Below are positions 1 through 5,268 of a stretch of DNA of 13,174 nt, piece after piece; within the stretch, counting starts at the first letter, position 1, and each line of letters starts with the position of its first letter. Origin of the DNA: Baffinella frigidus (lineage: Eukaryota; Cryptophyceae; Cryptomonadales; Baffinellaceae); assembly GCA_026770585.1 (NCBI GenBank), contig MU646785.1:322315-335488 (forward strand), in the 5' to 3' direction. Below the pieces are notes generated by a model. That model did not search any database. It was not told the origin of the DNA and saw nothing but the letters and a program-made list of their open reading frames with translations. A program made the position numbers and the translations under genes.

Positions 1-172
1 GGTTTAGGGTTTGGGGTTAAGGGTTTAGGTTTTAGGTTTTAGGGTTCAGGGTTCAGGTTTCAGGGTTTAGGTTTTAGGGTTCAGGGTTCAGGGTTCAGGG
101 TTAAGGTGTTAGGTTTCAGGGTTCAGGGTTTGGGGTTCAGGGTTTAGGGTTCAGGGTTCAGGGTTCAGGGTT
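1..172 (+). repeat. Degenerate telomere-like heptamer array
   Basis: G-rich array of variants of TTTAGGG, mostly TTCAGGG with some TTTTAGG and TTGGGG, running from the left edge to about 172. The units are too degenerate and too mixed for an active telomere end, and the array passes straight into ordinary sequence. Comparable tracts elsewhere in the window lie just upstream of 3' splice sites on their C-rich strand. If that holds here, the matching minus-strand exon would lie to the left of base 1. An interstitial telomeric repeat is the alternative. Confidence 0.9.
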
Positions 173-209
173 GTTGGCGCATCTGTTGGCCACGGAACCG
201 AATGAAAAA

Positions 210-256
210 ATGCCAAACAGTGATGTTGATGGCACCAAATCGTTAACGTTTGGCAT
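210..256. repeat. Small inverted repeat
   Basis: ATGCCAAAC at 210-218 is matched by GTTTGGCAT at 248-256, giving 9-bp perfect arms and a 29-base loop. It lies between the telomere-like array and the 31-bp tandem repeat. It may be a decayed foldback element; nothing else is recognisable in 173-265. Confidence 0.4.
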
Positions 257-265
257 CGTTTGATG

Positions 266-363
266 GTACGAAAATAAACGGACCTCTCAATTAGTACCGC
301 GAGAATAAACGGACCGCTCAACTAGTACCGCGAAAATAAACTGACCGCTCAATTAGTACCGCG
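266..363 (+). repeat. 31-bp tandem repeat, about three copies
   Basis: Successive GTACC boxes start at 294, 325 and 356, exactly 31 bases apart, with a shorter first copy from 266. The unit contains GCGAAAATAAACGGACCGCT and ends CAATTAGTACC. Shorter relatives occur singly elsewhere: near 5793-5812 and 6496-6515 (CACGAAAATAAATGGACCGA), at 10786-10800, and inverted near 3083-3100. So the tandem array is a local expansion of a dispersed motif. Confidence 0.85.
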
Positions 364-370
364 TACTTTC

Positions 371-965
371 CCGGGGGGCTCACAACCTGTGGATGGTCGG
401 GATGCAGGACGAGACCAAGCCCCCCCCAGGACCACCGTAGGGCCCTACGCATAGGCCTACTGTAGGGTCCTAGGGGGAGGCGGTTTCTTATGAGCGAGGT
501 ACCCCTGTACGGGGGGGCTCGCAACCTGTGGATGGGCGGCGCTTGATCTCGTCCTGCATCCCGACCATGTTCCCCTGCGGGAGAAGACACGACAGGTTAT
601 GAGGACCACTGCGGGAGAAGAAAAGACAGGTTATGAGGCTTGAATCCCGAACGTGTTCCCCTGCGAGAGAAGAACAATGAGTTTCGAATGCATCGAAACA
701 AGCATGGATAAGACTAGGACGTGCCACCACCCACAGACAGGTCATGAGGCCTGCATCCCGATCATGTTCCCCTGCCACCAACATCAACATCATACAGGTT
801 GTGAGGACATTGAGCCCACGGGAGCACACATAGAAGCACACTGTCCTGGGTGGTGCACAACCACACGGTGGGTGATCTCGTCCTGCATTCCGATCATGTT
901 CCCCTGCGAGAGAAGACACGACAGGTTATGAGGACTACGGCGGGAGAAGAAAAGACGGGTTATGG
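371..965. repeat. Patchwork of direct and inverted copies of one unit
   Basis: A block containing TCTCGTCCTGCATCCCGACC, then TGTTCCCCTGCGGGAGAAG and GACACGACAGGTTATGAGGAC, occurs at about 545-640 and again at about 870-965, roughly 323 bases apart. A partial copy (GCATCCCGATCATGTTCCCC) lies near 757-776 and an inverted copy at 391-413. The phrase CTCRCAACCTGTGGATGG occurs at 379 and 518 in the same orientation. Between them, 428-480 carries CCTAC/GTAGG palindromes, including a perfect 12-bp one at 436-447, resembling pieces of the foldback family at 3853-4018. Both strands are open for 60-140 codons, but the repeat structure explains this better than a gene. Confidence 0.75.
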
Positions 966-982
966 GGACCACTGCCCCCACA

Positions 983-1091
983 CTTAGCAGGCACCGGGGG
1001 CTTCACGGATACAGTCCATCTAAACGATGTGTACTATGATCTTATCCATTACTGTGGATTCCAACGGATTTACCCCCGGATTTCCGGGGGG
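983..1091 (+). repeat. Two-box motif, first copy
   Basis: CTTAGCAGGCACCGG (983-997) is followed by the hairpin-forming CCCCCGGATTTCCGGGGGG (1073-1091). The same two boxes in the same order recur at 2293-2307 and 2317-2335, but only 9 bases apart rather than 75. The second copy directly abuts the right end of a foldback element. They look like the two ends of one sequence, either expanded here by an insertion or collapsed at the second site. The ORF-sized open stretch 1027-1317 shows no recognisable protein. Confidence 0.6.
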
Positions 1092-1318
1092 AAAGGAACT
1101 TGGCGCCTGCTCAGTGGAACACACAGGTTATAAGGCTGTCACGTACTTCTTTACTGTCCTGAATAGATCTTATCCCAGGATTGGGTGGGACTTGGAGCCA
1201 TTTCTGCGCGTAACTCACTTTTCGGGGTTTGAACTGCCTGCGTTTGTACCAGGAATCTTTGAGATGGAAACCTTGAGAAAAAACATCTATTCTGTGCTGG
1301 GACTAAACTTGGGCTGAA

Positions 1319-1499
1319 CCACACGAGGCTATCCATGCGAACAGAATAAAAGGACATTTTAAAATTTGTGGGGAAATGATCGCGTTTCCGTACGGATGTC
1401 CGTACGGAAACGTGATCAAATGCTGACTTTTGGCGTGTTTCCTGGGCAATAATCCAATAACTAACTTATGAATCTGTTCGCATGGATAGCCTCGTGTGG
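1319..1499. mobile_element. Foldback/MITE-like element, family A copy 1
   Basis: A perfect 27-bp terminal inverted repeat: CCACACGAGGCTATCCATGC and on to 1345, mirrored at 1473-1499. A second internal palindrome centred near 1398 has arms with TTTCCGTACGGA. No coding capacity, so it would be non-autonomous. A second copy at 5949-6139 shares the ends and the right subterminal block (TGCTGACTTTTGGCGTGTTT) but has a different central hairpin. I see no clean target-site duplication here; the other copy has a 2-bp AC duplication. Confidence 0.85.
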
Positions 1500-1649
1500 G
1501 TGGCTGATACCACACGGTGGAATGCGGACCTTTCAACACAAGTCAACTTGCCGAGAAATAATCAACTTAAAGGATTTTCTGGTGTACATTTGGTCACGCA
1601 ACACCCCATAATCCGGCGCCAAATTCAAACCCGAACCCCTCGAAGCCCC

Positions 1650-1650
<1 letters not shown>

Positions 1651-1681
<31 letters not shown>

Positions 1682-1687
1682 ACCCTA
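1651..1687 (+). repeat. CCCTCAA heptamer tract
   Basis: Four to five copies of CCCTCAA ending in CCCTAAAACC. This is the C-rich form of the telomere-like heptamer, on the plus strand. It stands directly before the plus-strand exon candidate at 1696, and would act as the pyrimidine-rich tail of the intron ending in CCGAG at 1695. Confidence 0.85.
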
Positions 1688-1695
1688 AAACCGAG

Positions 1696-1860
1696 TGGAG
1701 TGGTTACCCGGAGCTGCCTTGCAAAGTTTTGGAAGGAAACGCTGCCCTCCAGGAAGCTCACGAATCGCGTCTTGAAGTCTCGCATCTGCCATTGACCACA
1801 CCGGTCAAATACCGTAGACCAAACCGGTCAAATTCATGGGGCAACGTCCTGAAAACCGGG
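1696..1860 (+). CDS. Exon-like block, unknown protein
   Basis: Open for 55 codons from the AG at 1694-1695 to the TAG at 1861. The first part reads WSGYPELPCKVLEGNAALQE followed by AHESRLEVSHLPL, a protein-like composition with balanced charged and hydrophobic residues. The preceding CCCTCAA tract and GAG would be the acceptor; GAG is a weak acceptor. From about residue 36 the sequence becomes repetitive (ACCGGTCAAA boxes) and the stop lies in the start of a foldback-like remnant, so the true coding end may be earlier, near 1800. No donor is obvious and there is no start codon. I do not recognise the family. It could be chance reading in repeat DNA. Confidence 0.35.
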
Positions 1861-1950
1861 TAGTTCAGCCTACGGTATTGCCTACGGTATTGCCTAAGGT
1901 AGGCCTATTGCCTAAGGTAGGCCGTAGGGGCCTAGGGGGGGTCCTACGAA
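1843..1950 (+). mobile_element. Diverged half of a family D foldback
   Basis: CCTGAAAACCGGGTAGTTCAGCC, then repeated CTACGGTATTGCCTA and CCTAAGGTAGGCC boxes, follows the arm of the element at 3853-4018 (GCCTGAAAATGGGGTAGTTAGGCC, then CATTGCCTAGGACC). The internal TACGGTATTGCC and TTGCCTAAGGTAGGCC boxes are themselves duplicated in tandem. Only one arm is recognisable, so this is a remnant. Confidence 0.5.
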
Positions 1951-1977
1951 ACATTAGCTCCACACCGGTGAGATCAC

Positions 1978-2292
1978 CCACACAGCGGACTTTCATCTCG
2001 AAAGATAACTGAATCAGTTCCCTAATTAGCGTCTTCATTTACTTAGGAGGCCTAATTAAATTTACTATGCCCTAACTAATTTCTCCTATTCAACCTCCCA
2101 TTGAAAAGGAACTGATTCAGTTATCTTCCGAGATGGACTTCGAAGCGATTTTGAACCACCTCCTGGTGAACAGTCCTTGGGCGCTACGGTGGGCAATACC
2201 GTGGAGACATAGTAGGGATTCCTACTATGTCCCTGGATTCCGGAAAGTTGGCCCGATTTGGGTCGAAAATCCCTTCGTAGCCCGCTGTGTGG
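1978..2292. mobile_element. Foldback element, family B copy 1, with a nested insertion
   Basis: Left end CCACACAGCGGACTT (1978-1992), right end AGCCCGCTGTGTGG (2279-2292). The rest of the left arm, ACTTCGAAGCGATTTTGAA, resumes only at 2137, because another element occupies 1993-2134. Internally GACATAGTAGG/CCTACTATGTC forms a hairpin (about 2205-2232). Family B relatives lie at 4938-5066 and 11653-11814. Without the nested element it would be about 170 bp, close to the 162 bp of the copy at 11653. No coding capacity. Confidence 0.8.
1993..2134. mobile_element. Nested foldback, family C, with GGACTT duplication
   Basis: Arms CATCTCGAAAGATAACTGAA (running to 2021) and its inverse at 2108-2135 differ at only one position over 28 bases. 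GGACTT flanks it on both sides (1987-1992 and 2135-2140). Removing the element plus one copy restores the family B end as seen at 4938-4970 (CCGGACTTCGAAGGGATTTT). This gives the order of insertion: family B first, family C second. The exact end is uncertain by one base, so the duplication is 5 or 6 bp. The AT-rich centre (2022-2107) has no ORF. Confidence 0.85.
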
Positions 2293-2335
2293 CTTAGCAG
2301 GCACCGGTGACCGCCCCCCCCGGATTTCCGGGGGG
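2293..2335 (+). repeat. Two-box motif, second copy
   Basis: CTTAGCAGGCACCGG and CCCCCGGATTTCCGGGGGG, 9 bases apart, the same boxes seen at 983-1091. It begins exactly at the base after the family B right terminus. Confidence 0.6.
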
Positions 2336-2382
2336 CATTTCAAGCCCCTTACCCTGACATGAATTGCAATCTGTACCGTTCA

Positions 2383-2519
2383 GATATTCAAATTAAATGC
2401 TCGGGAGTTCCCCGAATGTACGAAAATTACTACACATGATCTTTTGGACACGACTCTTTTATCGCGTGTGTAGTAATTTCTATTGTACTGGGAACTCCGC
2501 CGAGCATTTAAATCAAATA
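2383..2519. mobile_element. Foldback element with ACTACAC subterminal motif
   Basis: Imperfect inverted arms: AATTAAATGCTCGGGAGTTC (2391-2410) against the inverse of GGAACTCCGCCGAGCATTTA (2491-2510), continuing inward to AAAATTACTACACATGA versus TCGCGTGTGTAGTAATTTC. ATCTGTACCG occurs on both sides (2370-2379 and 2534-2543), possibly a coincidence. No ORF is inside. The motif GTGTAGTAATTTC is shared with the elements at 5949, 12716 and 13042. Confidence 0.75.
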
Positions 2520-2640
2520 CCAGACCGGATGAAATCTGTACCGGAATCGTTTCGATGGACACATCGCCGAAAAGCCTCAATGGGATGGTTGACCAAACCG
2601 GTGGCACGATGTTACTGTATGTACAGGTGTGACACCTTCA

Positions 2641-2669
2641 TCGTTTCGGGTTTCGGGTTTCGGGTTCCG
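2641..2669 (+). repeat. Short TTTCGGG tract
   Basis: Three to four heptamers TTTCGGG, ending TTCCGAGTTTC. Region 2520-2640 to its left holds nothing recognisable beyond an ACCAAACCGGT box also seen near 1819. Confidence 0.7.
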
Positions 2670-2746
2670 AGTTTCAAAAACGCACCGAAATAACGATGCA
2701 CCCCCTGGGTCAAGGGCACAGGTGTTCGGGGTTTCCAAAATGCACC

Positions 2747-2778
2747 GACCGACCCACGAAACTCGCCGTCAACGCTTC
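2747..2778 (-). pseudogene. Third copy of the hydrolase-like exon end
   Basis: On the minus strand GAAGCGTTGACGGCGAGTTTCGTGGGTCGG matches in length and pattern the end of the exon at 2959 (EALTEGVIGRG), here read as EALTASFVGRS. No splice donor follows it. It is one of three tandemly arranged copies (2747, 2837, 2959). Diverged and probably not functional. Confidence 0.35.
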
Positions 2779-2836
2779 AGTAGATGGTTTGGGGTTCACT
2801 TGTTCGGCGTTGGGGTTTGGGGGTTCGGAAACTTAC

Positions 2837-2865
2837 CCCGCGACCGATGACCCTCTCGGCCAACG
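2837..2865 (-). CDS. 29-nt microexon, tandem copy of the hydrolase-like exon end
   Basis: Minus strand, bounded by AACAG (acceptor) and GTAAGT (the consensus donor). It encodes ALAERVIGRG in the same frame in which the neighbouring exon at 2959 encodes ALTEGVIGRG, with the first codon split after one base. The intron upstream of it (2866-2958) is made almost wholly of CCGAAAT/CCCGAAA heptamers. This looks like a duplicated exon end that kept both splice signals. No transcript evidence is available here, and its use in a mature mRNA is inferred. Confidence 0.4.
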
Positions 2866-2868
2866 CTG

Positions 2869-2945
2869 TTCGGATTTCGGATTTCGGGTTTCGGATTTCG
2901 GGTTTCGGATTTCGGATTTCGGATTTCGGGTTAGGGGTTTGGGGT
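2869..2945 (+). repeat. TTTCGGA/TTTCGGG heptamer array
   Basis: About ten heptamers alternating TTTCGGA and TTTCGGG, then TTAGGGGTTTGGGGTTTCGG. It is the same length unit as TTTAGGG with C in place of A. On the minus strand it fills the predicted intron between the exons at 2959 and 2837 and ends at the AACAG acceptor. Confidence 0.9.
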
Positions 2946-2958
2946 TTCGGAGGCGTAC

Positions 2959-3164
2959 CCCGCGACCGATGACCCCCTCGGTCAACGCTTCCGTCGCGCC
3001 CACCCCGCTATCCCGCATCTTCTCCGCATATTCCTTGCCCTGATCCCACGCCAGGCCATTAGTGCAAATTCCAAACCGCAACGTTTCATTTCGTGGTACG
3101 AAATGAGTGTGGTAGTCAATCAATGCGGAACCAGATTCCATTTCAAACACCGTTTTTGTGGGAT
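2959..3164 (-). CDS. Exon resembling alpha/beta-hydrolase C-terminal region
   Basis: Minus strand, open over 68 codons between CTTAAG (acceptor, AG at 3165-3166) and GGG|GTACGC (donor). The segment WDQGKEYAEKMRDSGV resembles the D-x-L-R-D-x-G-x-x-Y-A-x-x-L-x-x-A/S-G-V stretch near the C-terminus of alpha/beta-hydrolase fold-3 proteins (hormone-sensitive-lipase and carboxylesterase group). The catalytic Asp normally lies at the start of that stretch, and the catalytic His in a later H-G-F motif. Here EGVIGRG stands where E-G-x-x-H-G-F would be expected, so the His is not seen. The middle (about 3057-3100) also matches a dispersed repeat present at 10786-10835, so a repeat may have entered the exon. 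Family call is from motif memory and moderate at best. Confidence 0.4.
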
Positions 3165-3224
3165 CTTAAGGGTAGGACTTGCTGATCTTAGCCTCGACGT
3201 AGCTTTAAATAGCACATCACCCAC

Positions 3225-3306
3225 CCTCGAGATATCGAAAACGGAAGTCGCGCCCACCCCGCTATTCCACATCTTTTCCGCATGTTCCTTCCCCTGTTCA
3301 ACGCGG
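3225..3306 (-). CDS. Second hydrolase-like exon copy
   Basis: Minus strand, reading QGKEHAEKMWNSGVGATS and then VFDISR before a GTGGGT donor candidate. Compare QGKEYAEKMRDSGVGATE in the next exon. The nucleotide match runs over about 50 bases (GCGCCCACCCCGCTAT on the plus strand at 2997 and 3249). The 60-base gap between the donor and the acceptor at 3165 would be a normal short intron with a CTAAGA branch-like box. Joining two copies of the same segment in one protein would be odd, so a duplicated, mutually exclusive or dead exon is more likely. The upstream limit is approximate. Confidence 0.35.
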
Positions 3307-3315
3307 GGAAATATG

Positions 3316-3441
3316 ACCCTGTAGGCAACTTATGGGCAAATCGATGATTTGCTAAGTCAACCCCGTACAGATGCGCCCGGGACCCGGGCGCATCTGCAGG
3401 GGCTTGACTTAAGCGATTTGCCCATCAGCCCCCTCCAGGGT
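3316..3441. mobile_element. Foldback element with ATGGGCAAATCG arms
   Basis: ATGGGCAAATCG (3332) is mirrored by CGATTTGCCCAT (ending 3425). The arms continue through AAGTCAA..CC to a perfect core CAGATGCGCCCGGG/CCCGGGCGCATCTG around 3370-3398. A 7-base indel distinguishes the arms. Weaker outer matching (ACCCTG/CAGGGT) extends the element to 3316 and 3441. No duplication is visible at the ends and there is no ORF. Confidence 0.75.
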
Positions 3442-3493
3442 GGACACACAATTTAATTCTCCAACATGTACAATTCAATGCGGGAACCCATTC

Positions 3494-3637
3494 AATCTAA
3501 TTTCGGACCAAGACATAATCTGTCCCGCTATCTTAGGCTCCCCACGCGGAAGGTAAGGGTGTAAATGCTATTTTAGGCATCACATGATGCAATCTTACGC
3601 CTTTTCATCAGGACAGATTCTGGTATGGTCCGAGATG
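3494..3637. mobile_element. Foldback element, family C copy 2
   Basis: Right arm read inward is CATCTCGGACCATACCAGAA then TCTGTCC; the left arm is TTTCGGACCAAGACATAATC then TGTCC. The right end matches the nested family C element (CATCTCGAAAGATAACTGAA) at most positions, so I place both in one family. It ends directly against the transmembrane-like exon at 3638, which it truncates. Read on the minus strand the element would extend that exon in frame to a GTAAGA or TAA. The left end is blurred, and I could not find a duplication. Confidence 0.65.
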
Positions 3638-3720
3638 AACTTGGTGTACAGCCACGTGCCGTATGACACCCCCGCGCACAGCGCCGTCGCCGCAACGAAC
3701 GCCGCTACGATGTATTGCGT
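3638..3720 (-). CDS. Exon encoding a transmembrane-like segment, copy 1
   Basis: Minus strand, after the acceptor TGGTTACAG. It reads TQYIVAAFVAATALCAGVSY followed by GTWLYTKF. Residues 3-20 are almost all hydrophobic or small, long enough for one membrane helix, with aromatic residues (Y, W, Y) at its far end. The intron tail upstream is telomere-like (CCCTGAACCCTACACC on the minus strand). The downstream end is cut by a family C foldback. Two further copies lie at 3815-4025 and 4127-4156. I do not recognise the protein family. No start codon is present, so this is an internal exon or a relic of one. Confidence 0.45.
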
Positions 3721-3814
3721 CTGTAACCAGGTGTAGGGTTCAGGGTCAAGGCCGTTAGTCAACTGCGTCAACTATATCCCCGTAGGTCAACTACAGAGGC
3801 CACCCCGGAGGATA

Positions 3815-4025
3815 GTGTTGTCGCGCGCGACGAATGCCGCTACGATGCATTGTAATAGGCTAACGGCCTGAAAATGGGGTAGTTAGGCCTAAGACATTGC
3901 CTAGGACCTCCTACCGTAGGCCGAGACTTTTTGGTCCTAGGATCCCTCGGCCTACGGTAGGAGGTCCTAGGCAATGCCGTATGCCTAACTACCCCCTTTT
4001 CAGGCCGTTACCCTATGAATTGCGT
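3815..4025 (-). pseudogene. Transmembrane-like exon copy 2, split by a foldback
   Basis: Minus strand: after the acceptor CCCTTAG the exon starts ACGCAAT (4025-4019), is interrupted by a 166-bp foldback, and resumes CAATGCATCGTAGCGGC, encoding CIVAAFVARD where copy 1 has YIVAAFVAAT. Removing the insert and one ATTG gives GATGCATTGCGTCT on the plus strand, against GATGTATTGCGTCT in copy 1. Reading beyond residue 12 diverges and stops. Its upstream intron tail is telomere-like (4047-4083). Inactive as it stands unless the insert is spliced out. Confidence 0.6.
3853..4018. mobile_element. Foldback element, family D, with ATTG duplication
   Basis: Long arms: TAACGGCCTGAAAATGGGGT, AGTTAGGC, ATTGCCTAGGACCTCCTACC and GTAGGCCGAG on the left, all mirrored on the right with a few mismatches. 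The arms are about 70 bases and the centre (ACTTTTTGGTCCTAGGATCC) is short. ATTG flanks both ends (3849-3852 and 4019-4022), and both flanks are exon sequence, so the insertion site is known exactly. Half of another copy lies at 9629-9724 and a diverged half at 1843-1950. It has no ORF. Confidence 0.9.
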
Positions 4026-4046
4026 CTAAGGGCAGGAACCAGGCAG

Positions 4047-4083
4047 GTGTAGGTGTAGGGTTTAGAGGTTAGGTTAGGGTTAA
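4047..4083 (+). repeat. Short telomere-like tract upstream of exon copy 2
   Basis: GGTGTAGGTGTAGGGTTTAG then AGGTTAGGTTAGGGTTAA. C-rich on the minus strand, it leads into the CCTTAG acceptor of the split exon. Confidence 0.75.
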
Positions 4084-4126
4084 GACCAGTGGGCAACTAC
4101 ATCCCCATTAGTCAACTATATCCCCA

Positions 4127-4156
4127 TACCGCGAACGCTGCTACGATGTACTGCGT
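4127..4156 (-). pseudogene. Transmembrane-like exon copy 3, truncated
   Basis: Minus strand after the acceptor CTGGCAG: TQYIVAAFAV, then the match to copy 1 stops and a TGA follows after five codons. The telomere-like tract 4164-4203 precedes the acceptor. GTCAACTAYATCCCC boxes accompany copies 2 and 3 (3769, 4091, 4111, 4213), so a larger unit was duplicated. Confidence 0.5.
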
Positions 4157-4163
4157 CTGCCAG

Positions 4164-4203
4164 CAGGTGTAGGGTCTGGGGTTTAGGTTTTAGGGTTTAG
4201 GAT
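4164..4203 (+). repeat. Short telomere-like tract upstream of exon copy 3
   Basis: AGGTGTAGGGTCTGGGGTTT then AGGTTTTAGGGTTTAGG; C-rich on the minus strand and adjacent to the CTGGCAG acceptor. Confidence 0.8.
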
Positions 4204-4275
4204 GGAGGCCGTTAGTCAGCTACATCCCGCGCTAAGCCGAAATCTACAATACAACCCCGGGTATGATCAAGCCTA

Positions 4276-4563
4276 ACTGAGTGAAATGGCTCCGTCGCCA
4301 AGCCAAATCTGAGATATAATAGTCTATTAGGAGACGGGACTTAGTCCCGTCAGAACTGGGAATTCAACCCAGGCGTGTTGAGTTGAGCCAGTATCATGAA
4401 TCATGCGTCTGGTGTTGAGTTGAGCATGATCGAACCCCTTCAGACGTTTTCGGGGACCGGTACCGAGGACGCCTGGGCCAAGTGCGAAATGGCTCCGCCG
4501 CCAAGTCAGATCTGAGACATAATCTGTGAGGAGATAGGACCGGTACCGAGGAGGCCTGGGCCT
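4276..4563. repeat. Tandem duplication with GGACCGGTACCGAGGA boxes
   Basis: GGACCGGTACCGAGG.GGCCTG occurs at 4454 and 4538, 84 bases apart, with AAATGGCTCCGCCGCCAAGT (4486) between them. A third partial copy of the latter (AAATGGCTCCGTCGCCAAGC) lies at 4284. Each GGTACC carries a possible minus-strand donor (TCG|GTACCG), so the exon end at 4547 was duplicated along with intron sequence. Confidence 0.7.
4333..4351. repeat. Perfect 9-bp hairpin
   Basis: GACGGGACTTAGTCCCGTC, two 9-base arms around a single T. No flanking T-tract or gene end suggests a bacterial-type terminator. Probably a core of a decayed foldback. Confidence 0.6.
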
Positions 4564-4607
4564 TCATCATTCGCTGCAGTCGCAGCTCCTGCGACTTGGT
4601 CAGGTTC
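4547..4607 (-). CDS. Exon behind a TCTCTCTC-CAG acceptor, unknown protein
   Basis: Minus strand. GTGTCTCTCTCTCGCAG is a strong pyrimidine tract and acceptor, and GCCTCCTCG|GTACCG a plausible donor. The 61 bases read NLTKSQELRLQRMMKAQASS, basic and helix-forming. If the donor is not used the frame stays open for another 50 codons to a TGA at 4394. A partial copy of the exon start (GGAACCCGACCACGTCTCAG) is found at 4692-4711. I do not recognise the protein. Confidence 0.45.
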
Positions 4608-4689
4608 CTGCGAGAGAGAGACACGCGGGGACGGTGTCAGGACCTCAACGAATCCTATCACCGCCCTTATTCCGTGAGCATCGACGAAG

Positions 4690-4711
4690 CCCCTGAGACG
4701 TGGTCGGGTTC
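4690..4711 (-). pseudogene. Partial copy of the 4607 exon start
   Basis: Minus strand: ACGGCAG|GAACCCGACCACGTCTCAG, compared with CGCAG|GAACCTGACCAAGTCGCAG at 4607. The acceptor is kept but the upstream tract is now the telomere-like array 4717-4868 rather than CT repeats. The match ends after seven codons (NPTTSQ). Confidence 0.4.
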
Positions 4712-4716
4712 CTGCC

Positions 4717-4868
4717 GTTGGGGTTTGGGGATTGGGGGTTTAGGTTTAGGTTTAGGTTTTTGGTTTTAGGTTTTAGGGTGTAGGGTTGAAGGTTTAGGGT
4801 TTAGGGTGTGGGGTTCAGGGTTTGGGGTTTGGGGTTTGGGGTTTATGGCTTAGGGTTTAGGGTTTGGG
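4717..4868 (+). repeat. Degenerate telomere-like array
   Basis: About twenty heptamer-like units, mainly TTTAGGG, TTTGGGG and TTTTAGG, with no ORF. On the minus strand it is a C-rich tract ending at the ACGGCAG acceptor at 4712. Confidence 0.9.
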
Positions 4869-4937
4869 AATGCCCCCACCATTCGCTTTGATCACACGGG
4901 ACGACCCGCAGCTGGGATGGGGCCCTTTGGATGTCTC

Positions 4938-5066
4938 CCACACACCGGACTTCGAAGGGATTTTGAATAACTACCCCTAAGAGACAAGACCTACGACCCT
5001 ACGGTAGGCAACCTGTAGGGACATAGGGGGGTTCCTACGGGTAAGGTCCTTCCCAGCCCGTCTCAG
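4938..5066. mobile_element. Family B foldback, truncated copy
   Basis: The left end CCACACACCGGACTTCGAAG and the interior CCTACGGTAGGCAACCTGTA, GGGACATAGGGGGGTTCCTAC match the copy at 11653-11814. The right end is eroded: CCCAGCCCGTCTC near 5054-5066 may be what is left of CGCAGCCCGCTGTGTGG. This copy shows the uninterrupted GGACTTCGAAG into which family C inserted at 1993. Confidence 0.65.
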
Positions 5067-5107
5067 GATGTGTTTGACTTGTGGGGATGTGGTTGACTAA
5101 CGGCCTT

Positions 5108-5180
5108 AACCCTAACCCCTACACCCTACACCCTACACCCTACACCCTGCACCCTACACCCTACACCCTACACCCTGCAC
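5108..5180 (+). repeat. CCCTACA heptamer array
   Basis: About ten near-perfect CCCTACA or CCCTGCA units. Like 1651-1687 it is C-rich on the plus strand, and it too is followed by a plus-strand exon candidate. Confidence 0.9.
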
Positions 5181-5183
5181 CTC

Positions 5184-5199
5184 GAGTCATGGATGACTC
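5184..5199. repeat. GAGTCAT hairpin at the exon start
   Basis: GAGTCAT-GG-ATGACTC, a 7-bp stem spanning the predicted acceptor and the first codons of the exon at 5187. Confidence 0.5.
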
Positions 5200-5244
5200 A
5201 TTGTCAGGCCGAGGGAAATACAGACCACACCCCTTGCCTGGAAC
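5187..5244 (+). CDS. Small plus-strand exon candidate
   Basis: Bounded by CACCTCGAG (acceptor) and GGAAC|GTAAGC (good donor). The 58 bases read MDDSLSGRGKYRPHPLPG in the open frame, basic and proline-rich. An ATG is present but there is no need for it to be a start, since the acceptor lies two bases upstream. The C-rich heptamer array directly before it is the expected polypyrimidine tract. The protein is not recognised and the exon is very short, so chance is possible. Confidence 0.35.
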
Positions 5245-5268
5245 GTAAGCGTGTACCACACGAGAACG

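Noticed and set aside
1-172. A true chromosome end (telomere)
   Set aside because: The units are degenerate and of mixed type, the array is interstitial and short, and several similar arrays occur inside the window beside exon-like blocks.
488-931. ORFs of 143 (minus) and 92 (plus) codons
   Set aside because: They lie over the repeated TCTCGTCCTGCAT units and reuse the same peptides; this is better explained by repeat structure.
1027-1317. 96-codon plus ORF
   Set aside because: No recognisable motif, no splice signals at its ends, and the overlapping minus frame is also open; left as unassigned.
4333-4400. A tRNA-like region (hairpin, then GGGAATTCAACCC)
   Set aside because: The T-loop-like phrase lacks a matching acceptor stem, anticodon arm and correct spacing.
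5184-5199. Bacterial-type operator or terminator hairpin
   Set aside because: The context is eukaryotic, with intron-like tracts and no T-run; a chance palindrome or foldback relic is more likely.
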